A DNA stretch of 64,000 nt, from the NCBI GenBank assembly GCA_022605955.1, contig JAKCOZ010000224.1, forward strand, positions 62,001 through 126,000, in the 5' to 3' direction. Made by a program: the position numbers and the translations under genes. The DNA is from Rallus limicola (taxonomy: Eukaryota > Chordata > Aves > Gruiformes > Rallidae). Below the pieces are notes generated by a model. The model saw only the letters and a program-made list of their open reading frames with translations, was not told where the DNA came from and searched no databases. This document shows positions 9,878-22,046 of this stretch, piece by piece (position 1 is the first letter of the stretch; the number at the start of each line of letters is the position of its first letter).

Positions 9878-12847
9878 TTACTCGGCCCTAGCAGACTGCA
9901 GTTCAAAACATGCTAAACGTCCAGCAATAACTCCCAAAGTAAAGAAGCTAGGCCTTAAAGGCATAGCTTGTCTGAAACCTCCTAACAGGACACACGAGCA
10001 GACCCTGTCGCTTTGGCTCTCAGCCTTTTCCTTTGCCTGGAAAGAGGGAACATGCCTGGAACCTCCTACGGTGCTTTTCTCGGCCCTAGCAGACTGCAGT
10101 TCAAAACATGCTAAACGTCCAGCAATAACTCCCAAAGTAAAGAAGCTAGGCCTGAAAGGCATAGCTTGTCTGAAACCTCCTAACAGGACACACGAGCAGA
10201 CCCTATCACTTTGGCTCTCAGCCTTTTCCTTTGCCTGGAAAGAGGGAACATGCCTGGAACCTCCTACGGTGCTTTTCTCGGCCCTAGCAGACTGCAGTTC
10301 AAAACATCCTAAACGTCCAGCAATAACTCCCAAAGTAAAGAAGCGAGGCCTGAAAGGCATAGCTTGTCTGAAACCTCCTAACAGGACACACGAGCAGACC
10401 CTGTCACTTTGGCTCTCAGCCTTTTCCTTTGCCTGGAAAGAGGGAACATGCCTGGAACCTCCTACGGTACTTTTCTCGGCCCTAGCAGACTGCAGTTCAA
10501 AACATGCTAAACGTCCAGCAATAACTCCCAAAGTAAAGAAGCTAGGCCTGAAAGGCATAGCTTGTCTGAAACCTCTTAACAGGACACACGAGCAGACCCT
10601 GTCACTTTGGCTCTCAGCCTTTTCCTTTGCCTGGAAAGAGGGAACATGCCTGGAACCTCCTACGGTGCTTTTCTCGGCCCTAGCAGACTGCAGTTCAAAA
10701 CATGCTAAACGTCCAGCAATAACTCCCAAAGTAAAGAAGCTAGGCCTGAAAGGCATAGCTTGTCTGAAACCTCCTAACAGGACACACGAGCAGACCCTGT
10801 CACTTTGGCTCTCAGCCTTTTCCTTTGCCTGGAAAGAGGGAACATGCCTGGAACCTCCTACGGTGCTTTTCTCGGCCCTAGCAGACTGCAGTTCAAAACA
10901 TCCTAAACGTCCAGCAATAACTCCCAAAGTAAAGAAGCGAGGCCTGAAAGGCATAGCTTGTCTGAAACCTCCTAACAGGACACACGAGCAGACCCTGTCA
11001 CTTTGGCTCTCAGCCTTTTCCTTTGCCTGGAAAGAGGGAACATGCCTGGAACCTCCTACGGTGCTTTTCTCGGCCCTAGCAGACTGCAGTTCAAAACATG
11101 CTAAACGTCCAGCAATAACTCCCAAAGTAAAGAAGCTAGGCCTGAAAGGCATAGCTTGTCTGAAACCTCTTAACAGGACACACGAGCAGACCCTGTCGCT
11201 TTGGCTCTCAGCCTTTTCCTTTGCCTGGAAAGAGGGAACATGCCTGGAACCTCCTACGGTGCTTTACTCGGCCCTAGCAGACTGCAGTTCAAAACATGCT
11301 AAACGTCCAGCAATAACTCCCAAAGTAAAGAAGCTAGGCCTTAAAGGCATAGCTTGTCTGAAACCTCCTAACAGGACACACGAGCAGACCCTGTCGCTTT
11401 GGCTCTCAGCCTTTTCCTTTGCCTGGAAAGAGGGAACATGCCTGGAACCTCCTACGGTGCTTTTCTCGGCCCTAGCAGACTGCAGTTCAAAACATGCTAA
11501 ACGTCCAGCAATAACTCCCAAAGTAAAGAAGCTAGGCCTGAAAGGCATAGCTTGTCTGAAACCTCCTAACAGGACACACGAGCAGACCCTGTCGCTTTGG
11601 CTCTCAGCCTTTTCCTTTGCCTGGAAAGAGGGAACATGCCTGGAACCTCCTACGGTGCTTTTCTCGGCCCTAGCAGACTGCAGTTCAAAACATGCTAAAC
11701 GTCCAGCAATAACTCCCAAAGTAAAGAAGCTAGGCCTGAAAGGCATAGCTTGTCTGAAACCTCCTAACAGGACACACGAGCAGACCCTGTCGCTTTGGCT
11801 CTCAGCCTTTTCCTTTGCCTGGAAAGAGGGAACATGCCTGGAACCTCCTACGGTGCTTTTCTCGGCCCTAGCAGACTGCAGTTCAAAACATGCTAAACGT
11901 CCAGCAAAAACTCCCAAAGTAAAGAAGCTAGGCCTGAAAGGCATAGCTTGTCTGAAACCTCCTAACAGGACACACGAGCAGACCCTGTCGCTTTGGCTCT
12001 CAGCCTTTTCCTTTGCCTGGAAAGAGGGAACATGCCTGGAACCTCCTACGGTGCTTTTCTCGGCCCTAGCAGACTGCAGTTCAAAACATCCTAAACATCC
12101 AGCAATAACTCCCAAAGTAAAGAAGCGAGGCCTGAAAGGCATAGCTTGTCTGAAACCTCCTAACAGGACACACGAGCAGACCCTGTCACTTTGGCTCTCA
12201 GCCTTTTCCTTTGCCTGGAAAGAGGGAACATGCCTGGAACCTCCTACGGTGCTTTTCTCGGCCCTAGCAGACTGCAGTTCAAAACATGCTAAACGTCCAG
12301 CAATAACTCCCAAAGTAAAGAAGCTAGGCCTGAAAGGCATAGCTTGTCTGAAACCTCCTAACAGGACACACGAGCAGACCCTGTCACTTTGGCTCTCAGC
12401 CTTTTCCTTTGCCTGGAAAGAGGGAACATGCCTGGAACCTCCTACGGTGCTTTTCTCGGCCCTAGCAGACTGCAGTTCAAAACATCCTAAACGTCCAGCA
12501 ATAACTCCCAAAGTAAAGAAGCGAGGCCTGAAAGGCATAGCTTGTCTGAAACCTCCTAACAGGACACACGAGCAGACCCTGTCACTTTGGCTCTCAGCCT
12601 TTTCCTTTGCCTGGAAAGAGGGAACATGCCTGGAACCTCCTACGGTGCTTTTCTCGGCCCTAGCAGACTGCAGTTCAAAACATGCTAAACGTCCAGCAAT
12701 AACTCCCAAAGTAAAGAAGCTAGGCCTGAAAGGCATAGCTTGTCTGAAACCTCTTAACAGGACACACGAGCAGACCCTGTCGCTTTGGCTCTCAGCCTTT
12801 TCCTTTGCCTGGAAAGAGGGAACATGCCTGGAACCTCCTACGGTGCT
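9878..12847 (-). repeat. 15-monomer HOR (2970 bp), copy 1
   Basis: An exact 15 x 198 bp unit in tandem with 12848-15817. Linked markers recur at +2970 bp: GCTTTACTCGG (9878 and 12848; 11264 and 14234), GGTACTTTTC (about 10467 and 13437), AACATCCAG, a CpG-decay variant (12096 and 15066), and GCAAAAACTCC (about 11906 and 14876). I found no difference between the two copies when comparing the variant positions I tracked. The GCTTTACTCGG marker also splits each unit into 7 + 8 monomers (1386 + 1584 bp), and an earlier 6-monomer step (8690 to 9878, 1188 bp) shows a related shorter form. Confidence 0.9.
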
Positions 12848-15817
12848 TTACTCGGCCCTAGCAGACTGCAGTTCAAAACATGCTAAACGTCCAGCAATAA
12901 CTCCCAAAGTAAAGAAGCTAGGCCTTAAAGGCATAGCTTGTCTGAAACCTCCTAACAGGACACACGAGCAGACCCTGTCGCTTTGGCTCTCAGCCTTTTC
13001 CTTTGCCTGGAAAGAGGGAACATGCCTGGAACCTCCTACGGTGCTTTTCTCGGCCCTAGCAGACTGCAGTTCAAAACATGCTAAACGTCCAGCAATAACT
13101 CCCAAAGTAAAGAAGCTAGGCCTGAAAGGCATAGCTTGTCTGAAACCTCCTAACAGGACACACGAGCAGACCCTATCACTTTGGCTCTCAGCCTTTTCCT
13201 TTGCCTGGAAAGAGGGAACATGCCTGGAACCTCCTACGGTGCTTTTCTCGGCCCTAGCAGACTGCAGTTCAAAACATCCTAAACGTCCAGCAATAACTCC
13301 CAAAGTAAAGAAGCGAGGCCTGAAAGGCATAGCTTGTCTGAAACCTCCTAACAGGACACACGAGCAGACCCTGTCACTTTGGCTCTCAGCCTTTTCCTTT
13401 GCCTGGAAAGAGGGAACATGCCTGGAACCTCCTACGGTACTTTTCTCGGCCCTAGCAGACTGCAGTTCAAAACATGCTAAACGTCCAGCAATAACTCCCA
13501 AAGTAAAGAAGCTAGGCCTGAAAGGCATAGCTTGTCTGAAACCTCTTAACAGGACACACGAGCAGACCCTGTCACTTTGGCTCTCAGCCTTTTCCTTTGC
13601 CTGGAAAGAGGGAACATGCCTGGAACCTCCTACGGTGCTTTTCTCGGCCCTAGCAGACTGCAGTTCAAAACATGCTAAACGTCCAGCAATAACTCCCAAA
13701 GTAAAGAAGCTAGGCCTGAAAGGCATAGCTTGTCTGAAACCTCCTAACAGGACACACGAGCAGACCCTGTCACTTTGGCTCTCAGCCTTTTCCTTTGCCT
13801 GGAAAGAGGGAACATGCCTGGAACCTCCTACGGTGCTTTTCTCGGCCCTAGCAGACTGCAGTTCAAAACATCCTAAACGTCCAGCAATAACTCCCAAAGT
13901 AAAGAAGCGAGGCCTGAAAGGCATAGCTTGTCTGAAACCTCCTAACAGGACACACGAGCAGACCCTGTCACTTTGGCTCTCAGCCTTTTCCTTTGCCTGG
14001 AAAGAGGGAACATGCCTGGAACCTCCTACGGTGCTTTTCTCGGCCCTAGCAGACTGCAGTTCAAAACATGCTAAACGTCCAGCAATAACTCCCAAAGTAA
14101 AGAAGCTAGGCCTGAAAGGCATAGCTTGTCTGAAACCTCTTAACAGGACACACGAGCAGACCCTGTCGCTTTGGCTCTCAGCCTTTTCCTTTGCCTGGAA
14201 AGAGGGAACATGCCTGGAACCTCCTACGGTGCTTTACTCGGCCCTAGCAGACTGCAGTTCAAAACATGCTAAACGTCCAGCAATAACTCCCAAAGTAAAG
14301 AAGCTAGGCCTTAAAGGCATAGCTTGTCTGAAACCTCCTAACAGGACACACGAGCAGACCCTGTCGCTTTGGCTCTCAGCCTTTTCCTTTGCCTGGAAAG
14401 AGGGAACATGCCTGGAACCTCCTACGGTGCTTTTCTCGGCCCTAGCAGACTGCAGTTCAAAACATGCTAAACGTCCAGCAATAACTCCCAAAGTAAAGAA
14501 GCTAGGCCTGAAAGGCATAGCTTGTCTGAAACCTCCTAACAGGACACACGAGCAGACCCTGTCGCTTTGGCTCTCAGCCTTTTCCTTTGCCTGGAAAGAG
14601 GGAACATGCCTGGAACCTCCTACGGTGCTTTTCTCGGCCCTAGCAGACTGCAGTTCAAAACATGCTAAACGTCCAGCAATAACTCCCAAAGTAAAGAAGC
14701 TAGGCCTGAAAGGCATAGCTTGTCTGAAACCTCCTAACAGGACACACGAGCAGACCCTGTCGCTTTGGCTCTCAGCCTTTTCCTTTGCCTGGAAAGAGGG
14801 AACATGCCTGGAACCTCCTACGGTGCTTTTCTCGGCCCTAGCAGACTGCAGTTCAAAACATGCTAAACGTCCAGCAAAAACTCCCAAAGTAAAGAAGCTA
14901 GGCCTGAAAGGCATAGCTTGTCTGAAACCTCCTAACAGGACACACGAGCAGACCCTGTCGCTTTGGCTCTCAGCCTTTTCCTTTGCCTGGAAAGAGGGAA
15001 CATGCCTGGAACCTCCTACGGTGCTTTTCTCGGCCCTAGCAGACTGCAGTTCAAAACATCCTAAACATCCAGCAATAACTCCCAAAGTAAAGAAGCGAGG
15101 CCTGAAAGGCATAGCTTGTCTGAAACCTCCTAACAGGACACACGAGCAGACCCTGTCACTTTGGCTCTCAGCCTTTTCCTTTGCCTGGAAAGAGGGAACA
15201 TGCCTGGAACCTCCTACGGTGCTTTTCTCGGCCCTAGCAGACTGCAGTTCAAAACATGCTAAACGTCCAGCAATAACTCCCAAAGTAAAGAAGCTAGGCC
15301 TGAAAGGCATAGCTTGTCTGAAACCTCCTAACAGGACACACGAGCAGACCCTGTCACTTTGGCTCTCAGCCTTTTCCTTTGCCTGGAAAGAGGGAACATG
15401 CCTGGAACCTCCTACGGTGCTTTTCTCGGCCCTAGCAGACTGCAGTTCAAAACATCCTAAACGTCCAGCAATAACTCCCAAAGTAAAGAAGCGAGGCCTG
15501 AAAGGCATAGCTTGTCTGAAACCTCCTAACAGGACACACGAGCAGACCCTGTCACTTTGGCTCTCAGCCTTTTCCTTTGCCTGGAAAGAGGGAACATGCC
15601 TGGAACCTCCTACGGTGCTTTTCTCGGCCCTAGCAGACTGCAGTTCAAAACATGCTAAACGTCCAGCAATAACTCCCAAAGTAAAGAAGCTAGGCCTGAA
15701 AGGCATAGCTTGTCTGAAACCTCTTAACAGGACACACGAGCAGACCCTGTCGCTTTGGCTCTCAGCCTTTTCCTTTGCCTGGAAAGAGGGAACATGCCTG
15801 GAACCTCCTACGGTGCT
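12848..15817 (-). repeat. 15-monomer HOR (2970 bp), copy 2
   Basis: Second tandem copy of the 2970-bp unit at 9878-12847. The next GCTTTACTCGG marker, at 15818, starts a different arrangement: its monomers follow the 16-23 kb pattern, not a third copy of the 15-mer. The near identity of the two units points to a recent duplication compared with the more degraded HORs elsewhere in the window. Confidence 0.9.
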
Positions 15818-18800
15818 TTACTCGGCCCTAGCAGACTGCAGTTCAAAACATGCTAAACGTCCAGCAATAACTCCCAAAGTAAAGAAGCTAGGCCTTAAAG
15901 GCATAGCTTGTCTGAAACCTCCTAACAGGACACACGAGCAGACCCTGTCGCTTTGGCTCTCAGCCTTTTCCTTTGCCTGGAAAGAGGGAACATGCCTGGA
16001 ACCTCCTACGGTGCTTTTCTCGGCCCTAGCAGACTGCAGTTCAAAACATGCTAAACGTCCAGCAATAACTCCCAAAGTAAAGAAGCTAGGCCTGAAAGGC
16101 ATAGCTTGTCTGAAACCTCCTAACAGGACACACGAGCAGACCCTGTCACTTTGGCTCTCAGCCTTTTCCTTTGCCTGGAAAGAGGGAACATGCCTGGAAC
16201 CTCCTACGGTGCTTTTCTCGGCCCTAGCAGACTGCAGTTCAAAACATGCTAAACGTCCAGCAAAAACTCCCAAAGTAAAGAAGCTAGGCCTGAAAGGCAT
16301 AGCTTGTCTGAAACCTCCTAACAGGACACACGAGCAGACCCTGTCGCTTTGGCTCTCAGCCTTTTCCTTTGCCTGGAAAGAGGGAACATGCCTGGAACCT
16401 CCTACGGTGCTTTTCTCGGCCCTAGCAGACTGCAGTTCAAAACATGCTAAACGTCCAGCAAAAACTCCCAAAGTAAAGAAGCTAGGCCTGAAAGGCATAG
16501 CTTGTCTGAAACCTCCTAACAGGACACACGAGCAGACCCTGTCGCTTTGGCTCTCAGCCTTTTCCTTTGCCTGGAAAGAGGGAACATGCCTGGAACCTCC
16601 TACGGTGCTTTTCTCGGCCCTAGCAGACTGCAGTTCAAAACATGCTAAACGTCCAGCAATAACTCCCAAAGTAAAGAAGCTAGGCCTGAAAGGCATAGCT
16701 TGTCTGAAACCTCTTAACAGGACACACGAGCAGACCCTGTCACTTTGGCTCTCAGCCTTTTCCTTTGCCTGGAAAGAGGGAACATGCCTGGAACCTCCTA
16801 CGGTGCTTTTCTCGGCCCTAGCAGACTGCAGTTCAAAACATGCTAAACGTCCAGCAATAACTCCCAAAGTAAAGAAGCTAGGCCTGAAAGGCATAGCTTG
16901 TCTGAAACCTCCTAACAGGACACACGAGCAGACCCTGTCACTTTGGCTCTCAGCTTTTTCCTTTGCCTGGAAAGAGGGAACATGCCTGGAACCTCCTACG
17001 GTGCTTTTCTCGGCCCTAGCAGACTGCAGTTCAAAACATGCTAAACGTCCAGCAATAACTCCCAACGTAAAGAAGCTAGGCCTGAAAGGCATAGCTTGTC
17101 TGAAACCTCATAACAGGACACACGAGCAGACCCTGTCGCTTTGGCTCTCAGCCTTTTCCTTTGCCTGGAAAGAGGGAACATGCCTGGAACCTCCTACGGT
17201 GCTTTTCTCGGCCCTAGCAGACTGCAGTTCAAAACATGCTAAACGTCCAGCAATAACTCCCAAAGTAAAGAAGCTAGGCATGAAAGGCATAGCTTGTCTG
17301 AAACCTCCTAACAGGACACACGAGCAGACCCTGTCGCTTTGGCTCTCAGCCTTTTCCTTTGCCTGGAAAGAGGGAGCATGCCTGGAACATCCTACGGTGC
17401 TTTTCTCGGCCCTAGCAGACTGCAGTTCAAAACATGCTAAACGTCCAGCAATAACTCCCAAAGTAAAGAAGCTAGGCCTGAAAGGCATAGCTTGTCTGAA
17501 ACCTCCTAACAGGACACACGAGCAGACCCTGTCACTTTGGCTCTCAGCCTTTTCCTTTGCCTGGAAAGAGGGAACATGCCTGGAACCTCCTACGGTGCTT
17601 TTCTCGGCCCTAGCAGACTGCAGTTCAAAACATGCTAAACGTCCAGCAATAACTCCCAAAGTAAAGAAGCTAGGCCTGAAAGGCATAGCTTGTCTGAAAC
17701 CTCCTAACAGGACACACGAGCAGACCCTGTCGCTTTGGCTCTCAGCCTTTTCCTTTGCCTGGAAAGAGGGAACATGCCTGGAACCTCCTACGGTGCTTTT
17801 CTCGGCCCTAGCAGACTGCAGTTCAAAACATGCTAAACGTCCAGCTATAACTCCCAAAGTAAAGAAGCTAGGCCTGAAAGGCATAGCTTGTCTGAAACCT
17901 CCTAACAGGACACACGAGCAGACCCTGTCGCTTTGGCTCTCAGCCTTTTCCTTTGCCTGGAAAGAGGGAACATGCCTGGAACCTCCTACGGTGCTTTTCT
18001 CGGCCCTAGCAGACTGCAGTTCAAAACATGCTAAACGTCCAGCAATAACACCCAAAGTAAAGAAGCTAGGCCTGAAAGGCATAGCTTGTCTGAAACCTCC
18101 TAACAGGACACACGAGCAGACCCTGTCACTTTGGCTCTCAGCCTTTTCCTTTCCCTGGAAAGAGGGAACATGCCTGGAACCTCCTACGGTGCTTTTCTCG
18201 GCCCTAGCAGACTGCAGTTCAAAACATGCTAAACGTCCAGCAATAACTCCCAAAGTAAAGAAGCTAGGCCTGAAAGGCATAGCTTCTCTGAAACCTCCTA
18301 ACAGGACACACGAGCAGACCCTGTCGCTTTGGCTCTCAGCCTTTTCCTTTGCCTGGAAAGAGGGAACATGCCTGGAACCTCCTACGGTGCTTTTCTCGGC
18401 CCTAGCAGACTGCAGTTGAAAACATGCTAAACGTCCAGCAATAACTCCCAAAGTAAAGAAGCGAGGCCTGAAAGGCATAGCTTGTCTGAAACCTCCTAAC
18501 AGGACACACGAGCAGACCCTGTCGCTTTGGCTCTCAGCCTTTTCCTTTGCCTGGAAAGAGGGAACATGCCTGGAACCTCCTACGGTGCTTTTCTCGGCCC
18601 TAGCAGACTGCAGTTCAAAACATGCTAAACGTCCAGTAATAACTCCCAAAGTAAAGAAGCGAGGCCTGAAAGGCATAGCTTGTCTGAAACCTCCTAACAG
18701 GACACACGAGCAGACCCTGTCGCTTTGGCTCTCAGCCTTTTCCTTTGCCTGGAAAGAGGGAACATGCCTGGAACCTCCTACGGTGCTTTTCTCGGCCCTA

Positions 18801-20043
18801 GCAGACTGCAGTTCAAAACATGCTAAACGTCCAGCAATAACTCCCAAAGTAAAGAAGCTAGGCCTGAAAGGCATAGCTTGTCTGAAACCTCCTAACAGGA
18901 CACACGAGCAGACCCTGTCGCTTTGGCTCTCAGCCTTTTCCTTTGCCTGGAAAGAGGGAACATGCCTGGAACCTCCTACGGTGCTTTTCTCGGCCCTAGC
19001 AGACTGCAGTTCAAAACATGCTAAACGTCCAGCAATAACTCCCAAAGTAAAGAAGCTAGGCCTGAAAGGCATAGCTTGTCTGAAACCTCCTAACAGGACA
19101 CACGAGCAGACCCTGTCACTTTGGCTCTCAGCCTTTTCCTTTGCCTGGAAAGAGGGAACATGCCTGGAACCTCCTACGGTGCTTTTCTCGGCCCTAGCAG
19201 ACTGCAGTTCAAAACATGCTAAACGTCCAGCAATAACTCCCAAAGTAAAGAAGCTAGGCCTGAAAGGCATAGCTTGTCTGAAACCTCCTAACAGGACACA
19301 CGAGCAGACCCTGTCACTTTGGCTCTCAGCCTTTTCCTTTGCCTGGAAAGAGGGAACATGCCTGGAACCTCCTACGGTGCTTTTCTCGGCCCTAGCAGAC
19401 TGCAGTTCAAAACATGCTAAACGTCCAGCAATAACTCCCAAAGTAAAGAAGCTAGGCCTGAAAGGCATAGCTTGTCTGAAACCTCCTAACAGGACACACG
19501 AGCAGACCCTGTCGCTTTGGCTCTCAGCCTTTTCCTTTGCCTGGAAAGAGGGAACTAGCCTGGAACCTCCTACGGTGCTTTTCTCGGCCCTAGCAGACTG
19601 CAGTTCAAAACATGCTAAACGTCCAGCAATAACTCCCAAAGTAACGAAGCTAGGCCTGAAAGGCATAGCTTGTCTGAAACCTCCTAACAGGACACACGAG
19701 CAGACCCTGTCGCTTTGGCTCTCAGCCTTTTCCTTTGCCTGGAAAGAGGGAACTAGCCTGGAACCTCCTACGGTGCTTTTCTCGGCCCTAGCAGACTGCA
19801 GTTCAAAACATGCTAAACGTCCAGCAATAACTCCCAAAGTAAAGAAGCTAGGCCTGAAAGGCATAGCTTGTCTGAAACCTCCTAACAGGACACACGAGCA
19901 GACCCTGTCGCTTTGGCTCTCAGCCTTTTCCTTTGCCTGGAAAGAGGGAACATGCCTGGAACCTCCTACGGTGCTTTTCTCGGCCCTAGCAGACTGCAGT
20001 TCAAAACATGCTAAACGTCCAGCTATAACTCCCAAAGTAAAGA

Positions 20044-20066
20044 AGCTAGGCCTGAAAGGCCTAGCT
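20044..20066. other. Perfect form of the monomer dyad
   Basis: The variant AAAGGCCTAGC (consensus AAAGGCATAGC) repairs the one mismatch, giving two exact 10-bp arms AGCTAGGCCT/AGGCCTAGCT around a GAA loop. In this monomer it is linked to the variant CCAGCTATAAC. Confidence 0.85.
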
Positions 20067-20637
20067 TGTCTGAAACCTCCTAACAGGACACACGAGCAGA
20101 CCCTGTCGCTTTGGCTCTCAGCCTTTTCCTTTGCCTGGAAAGAGGGAACATGCCTGGAACCTCCTACGGTGCTTTTCTCGGCCCTAGCCGACTGCAGTTC
20201 GAAACATGCTAAACGTCCAGCAATAACTCCCAAAGTAAAGAAGCTAGGCCTGAAAGGCATAGCTTGTCTGAAACCTCCTAACAGGACACACGAGCAGACC
20301 CTGTCACTTTGGCTCTCAGCCTTTTCCTTTCCCTGGAAAGAGGGAACATGCCTGGAACCTCCTACGGTGCTTTTCTCAGCCCTAGCAGACTGCAGTTCAA
20401 AACATGCTAAACGTCCAGCTATAACTCCCAAAGTAAAGAAGCTAGGCCTGAAAGGCATAGCTTGTCTGAAACCTCCTAACAGGACACACGAGCAGACCCT
20501 GTCGCTTTGGCTCTCAGCCTTTTCCTTTGCCTGGAAAGAGGGAACATGCCTGGAACCTCCTACGGTGCTTTTCTCGGCCCTAGCAGACTGCAGTTCAAAA
20601 CATGCTAAACGTCCAGCTATAACTCCCAAAGTAAAGA

Positions 20638-20660
20638 AGCTAGGCCTGAAAGGCCTAGCT
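20638..20660. other. Perfect form of the monomer dyad
   Basis: Same 10-bp arms and 3-nt loop as at 20044-20066, three monomers (594 bp) away; linked to CCAGCTATAAC. Confidence 0.85.
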
Positions 20661-22023
20661 TGTCTGAAACCTCCTAACAGGACACACGAGCAGACCCTGT
20701 CGCTTTGGCTCTCAGCCTTTTCCTTTGCCTGGAAAGAGGGAAGATGCCTGGAACCTCCTACGGTGCTTTTCTCGGCCCTAGCAGACTGCAGTTCAAAACA
20801 TGCTAAACGTCCAGTAATAACTCCCAAAGTAAAGAAGCTAGGCCTGAAAGGCATAGCTTGTCTGAAACCTCCTAACAGGACACACGAGCAGACCCTGTCG
20901 CTTTGGCTCTCAGCCTTTTCCTTTGCCTGGAAAGAGGGAACATGCCTGGAACCTCCTACGGTGCTTTTCTCGGCCCTAGCAGACTGCAGTTCAAAACATG
21001 CTAAACGTCCAGCAATAACTCCCAAAGTAAAGAAGCTAGGCCTGAAAGGCATAGCTTGTCTGAAACCTCCTAACAGGACACACGAGCAGACCCTGTCGCT
21101 TTGGCTCTCAGCCTTTTCCTTTGCCTGGAAAGAGGGAACATGCCTGGAACCTCCTACGGTGCTTTTCTCGGCCCTAGCAGACTGCAGTTCAAAACATGCT
21201 AAACGTCCAGCAATAACTCCCAAAGTAAAGAAGCTAGGCCTGAAAGGCATAGCTTGTCTGAAACCTCCTAACAGGACACACGAGCAGACCCTGTCACTTT
21301 GGCTCTCAGCCTTTTCCTTTGCCTGGAAAGAGGGAACATGCCTGGAACCTCCTACGGTGCTTTTCTCGGCCCTAGCAGACTGCAGTTCGAAACATGCTAA
21401 ACGTCCAGCAATAACTCCCAAAGTAAAGAAGCTAGGCCTGAAAGGCATAGCTTGTCTGAAACCTCCTAACAGGACACACGAGCAGACCCTGTCGCTTTGG
21501 CTCTCAGCCTTTTCCTTTGCCTGGAAAGAGGGAACTAGCCTGGAACCTCCTACGGTGCTTTTCTCGGCCCTAGCAGACTGCAGTTCAAAACATGCTAAAC
21601 GTCCAGCAATAACTCCCAAAGTAAAGAAGCTAGGCCTGAAAGGCATAGCTTGTCTGAAACCTCCTAACAGGACACACGAGCAGACCCTGTCGCTTTGGCT
21701 CTCAGCCTTTTCCTTTGCCTGGAAAGAGGGAACTAGCCTGGAACCTCCTACGGTGCTTTTCTCGGCCCTAGCAGACTGCAGTTCAAAACATGCTAAACGT
21801 CCAGCAATAACTCCCAAAGTAAAGAAGCTAGGCCTGAAAGGCATAGCTTGTCTGAAACCTCCTAACAGGACACACGAGCAGACCCTGTCGCTTTGGCTCT
21901 CAGCCTTTTCCTTTGCCTGGAAAGAGGGAACATGCCTGGAACCTCCTACGGTGCTTTTCTCGGCCCTAGCAGACTGCAGTTCAAAACATGCTAAACGTCC
22001 AGCTATAACTCCCAAAGTAAAGA

Positions 22024-22046
22024 AGCTAGGCCTGAAAGGCCTAGCT
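22024..22046. other. Perfect form of the monomer dyad
   Basis: Same perfect arms; the 10-monomer (1980 bp) HOR partner of 20044-20066. Confidence 0.85.

Noticed and set aside
6570..18419. A 3949-codon + strand frame that crosses the inversion junction
   Set aside because: It continues across the junction only because the break happens to keep phase; the encoded peptide switches from one strand's translation to the other's, which no real gene would do.
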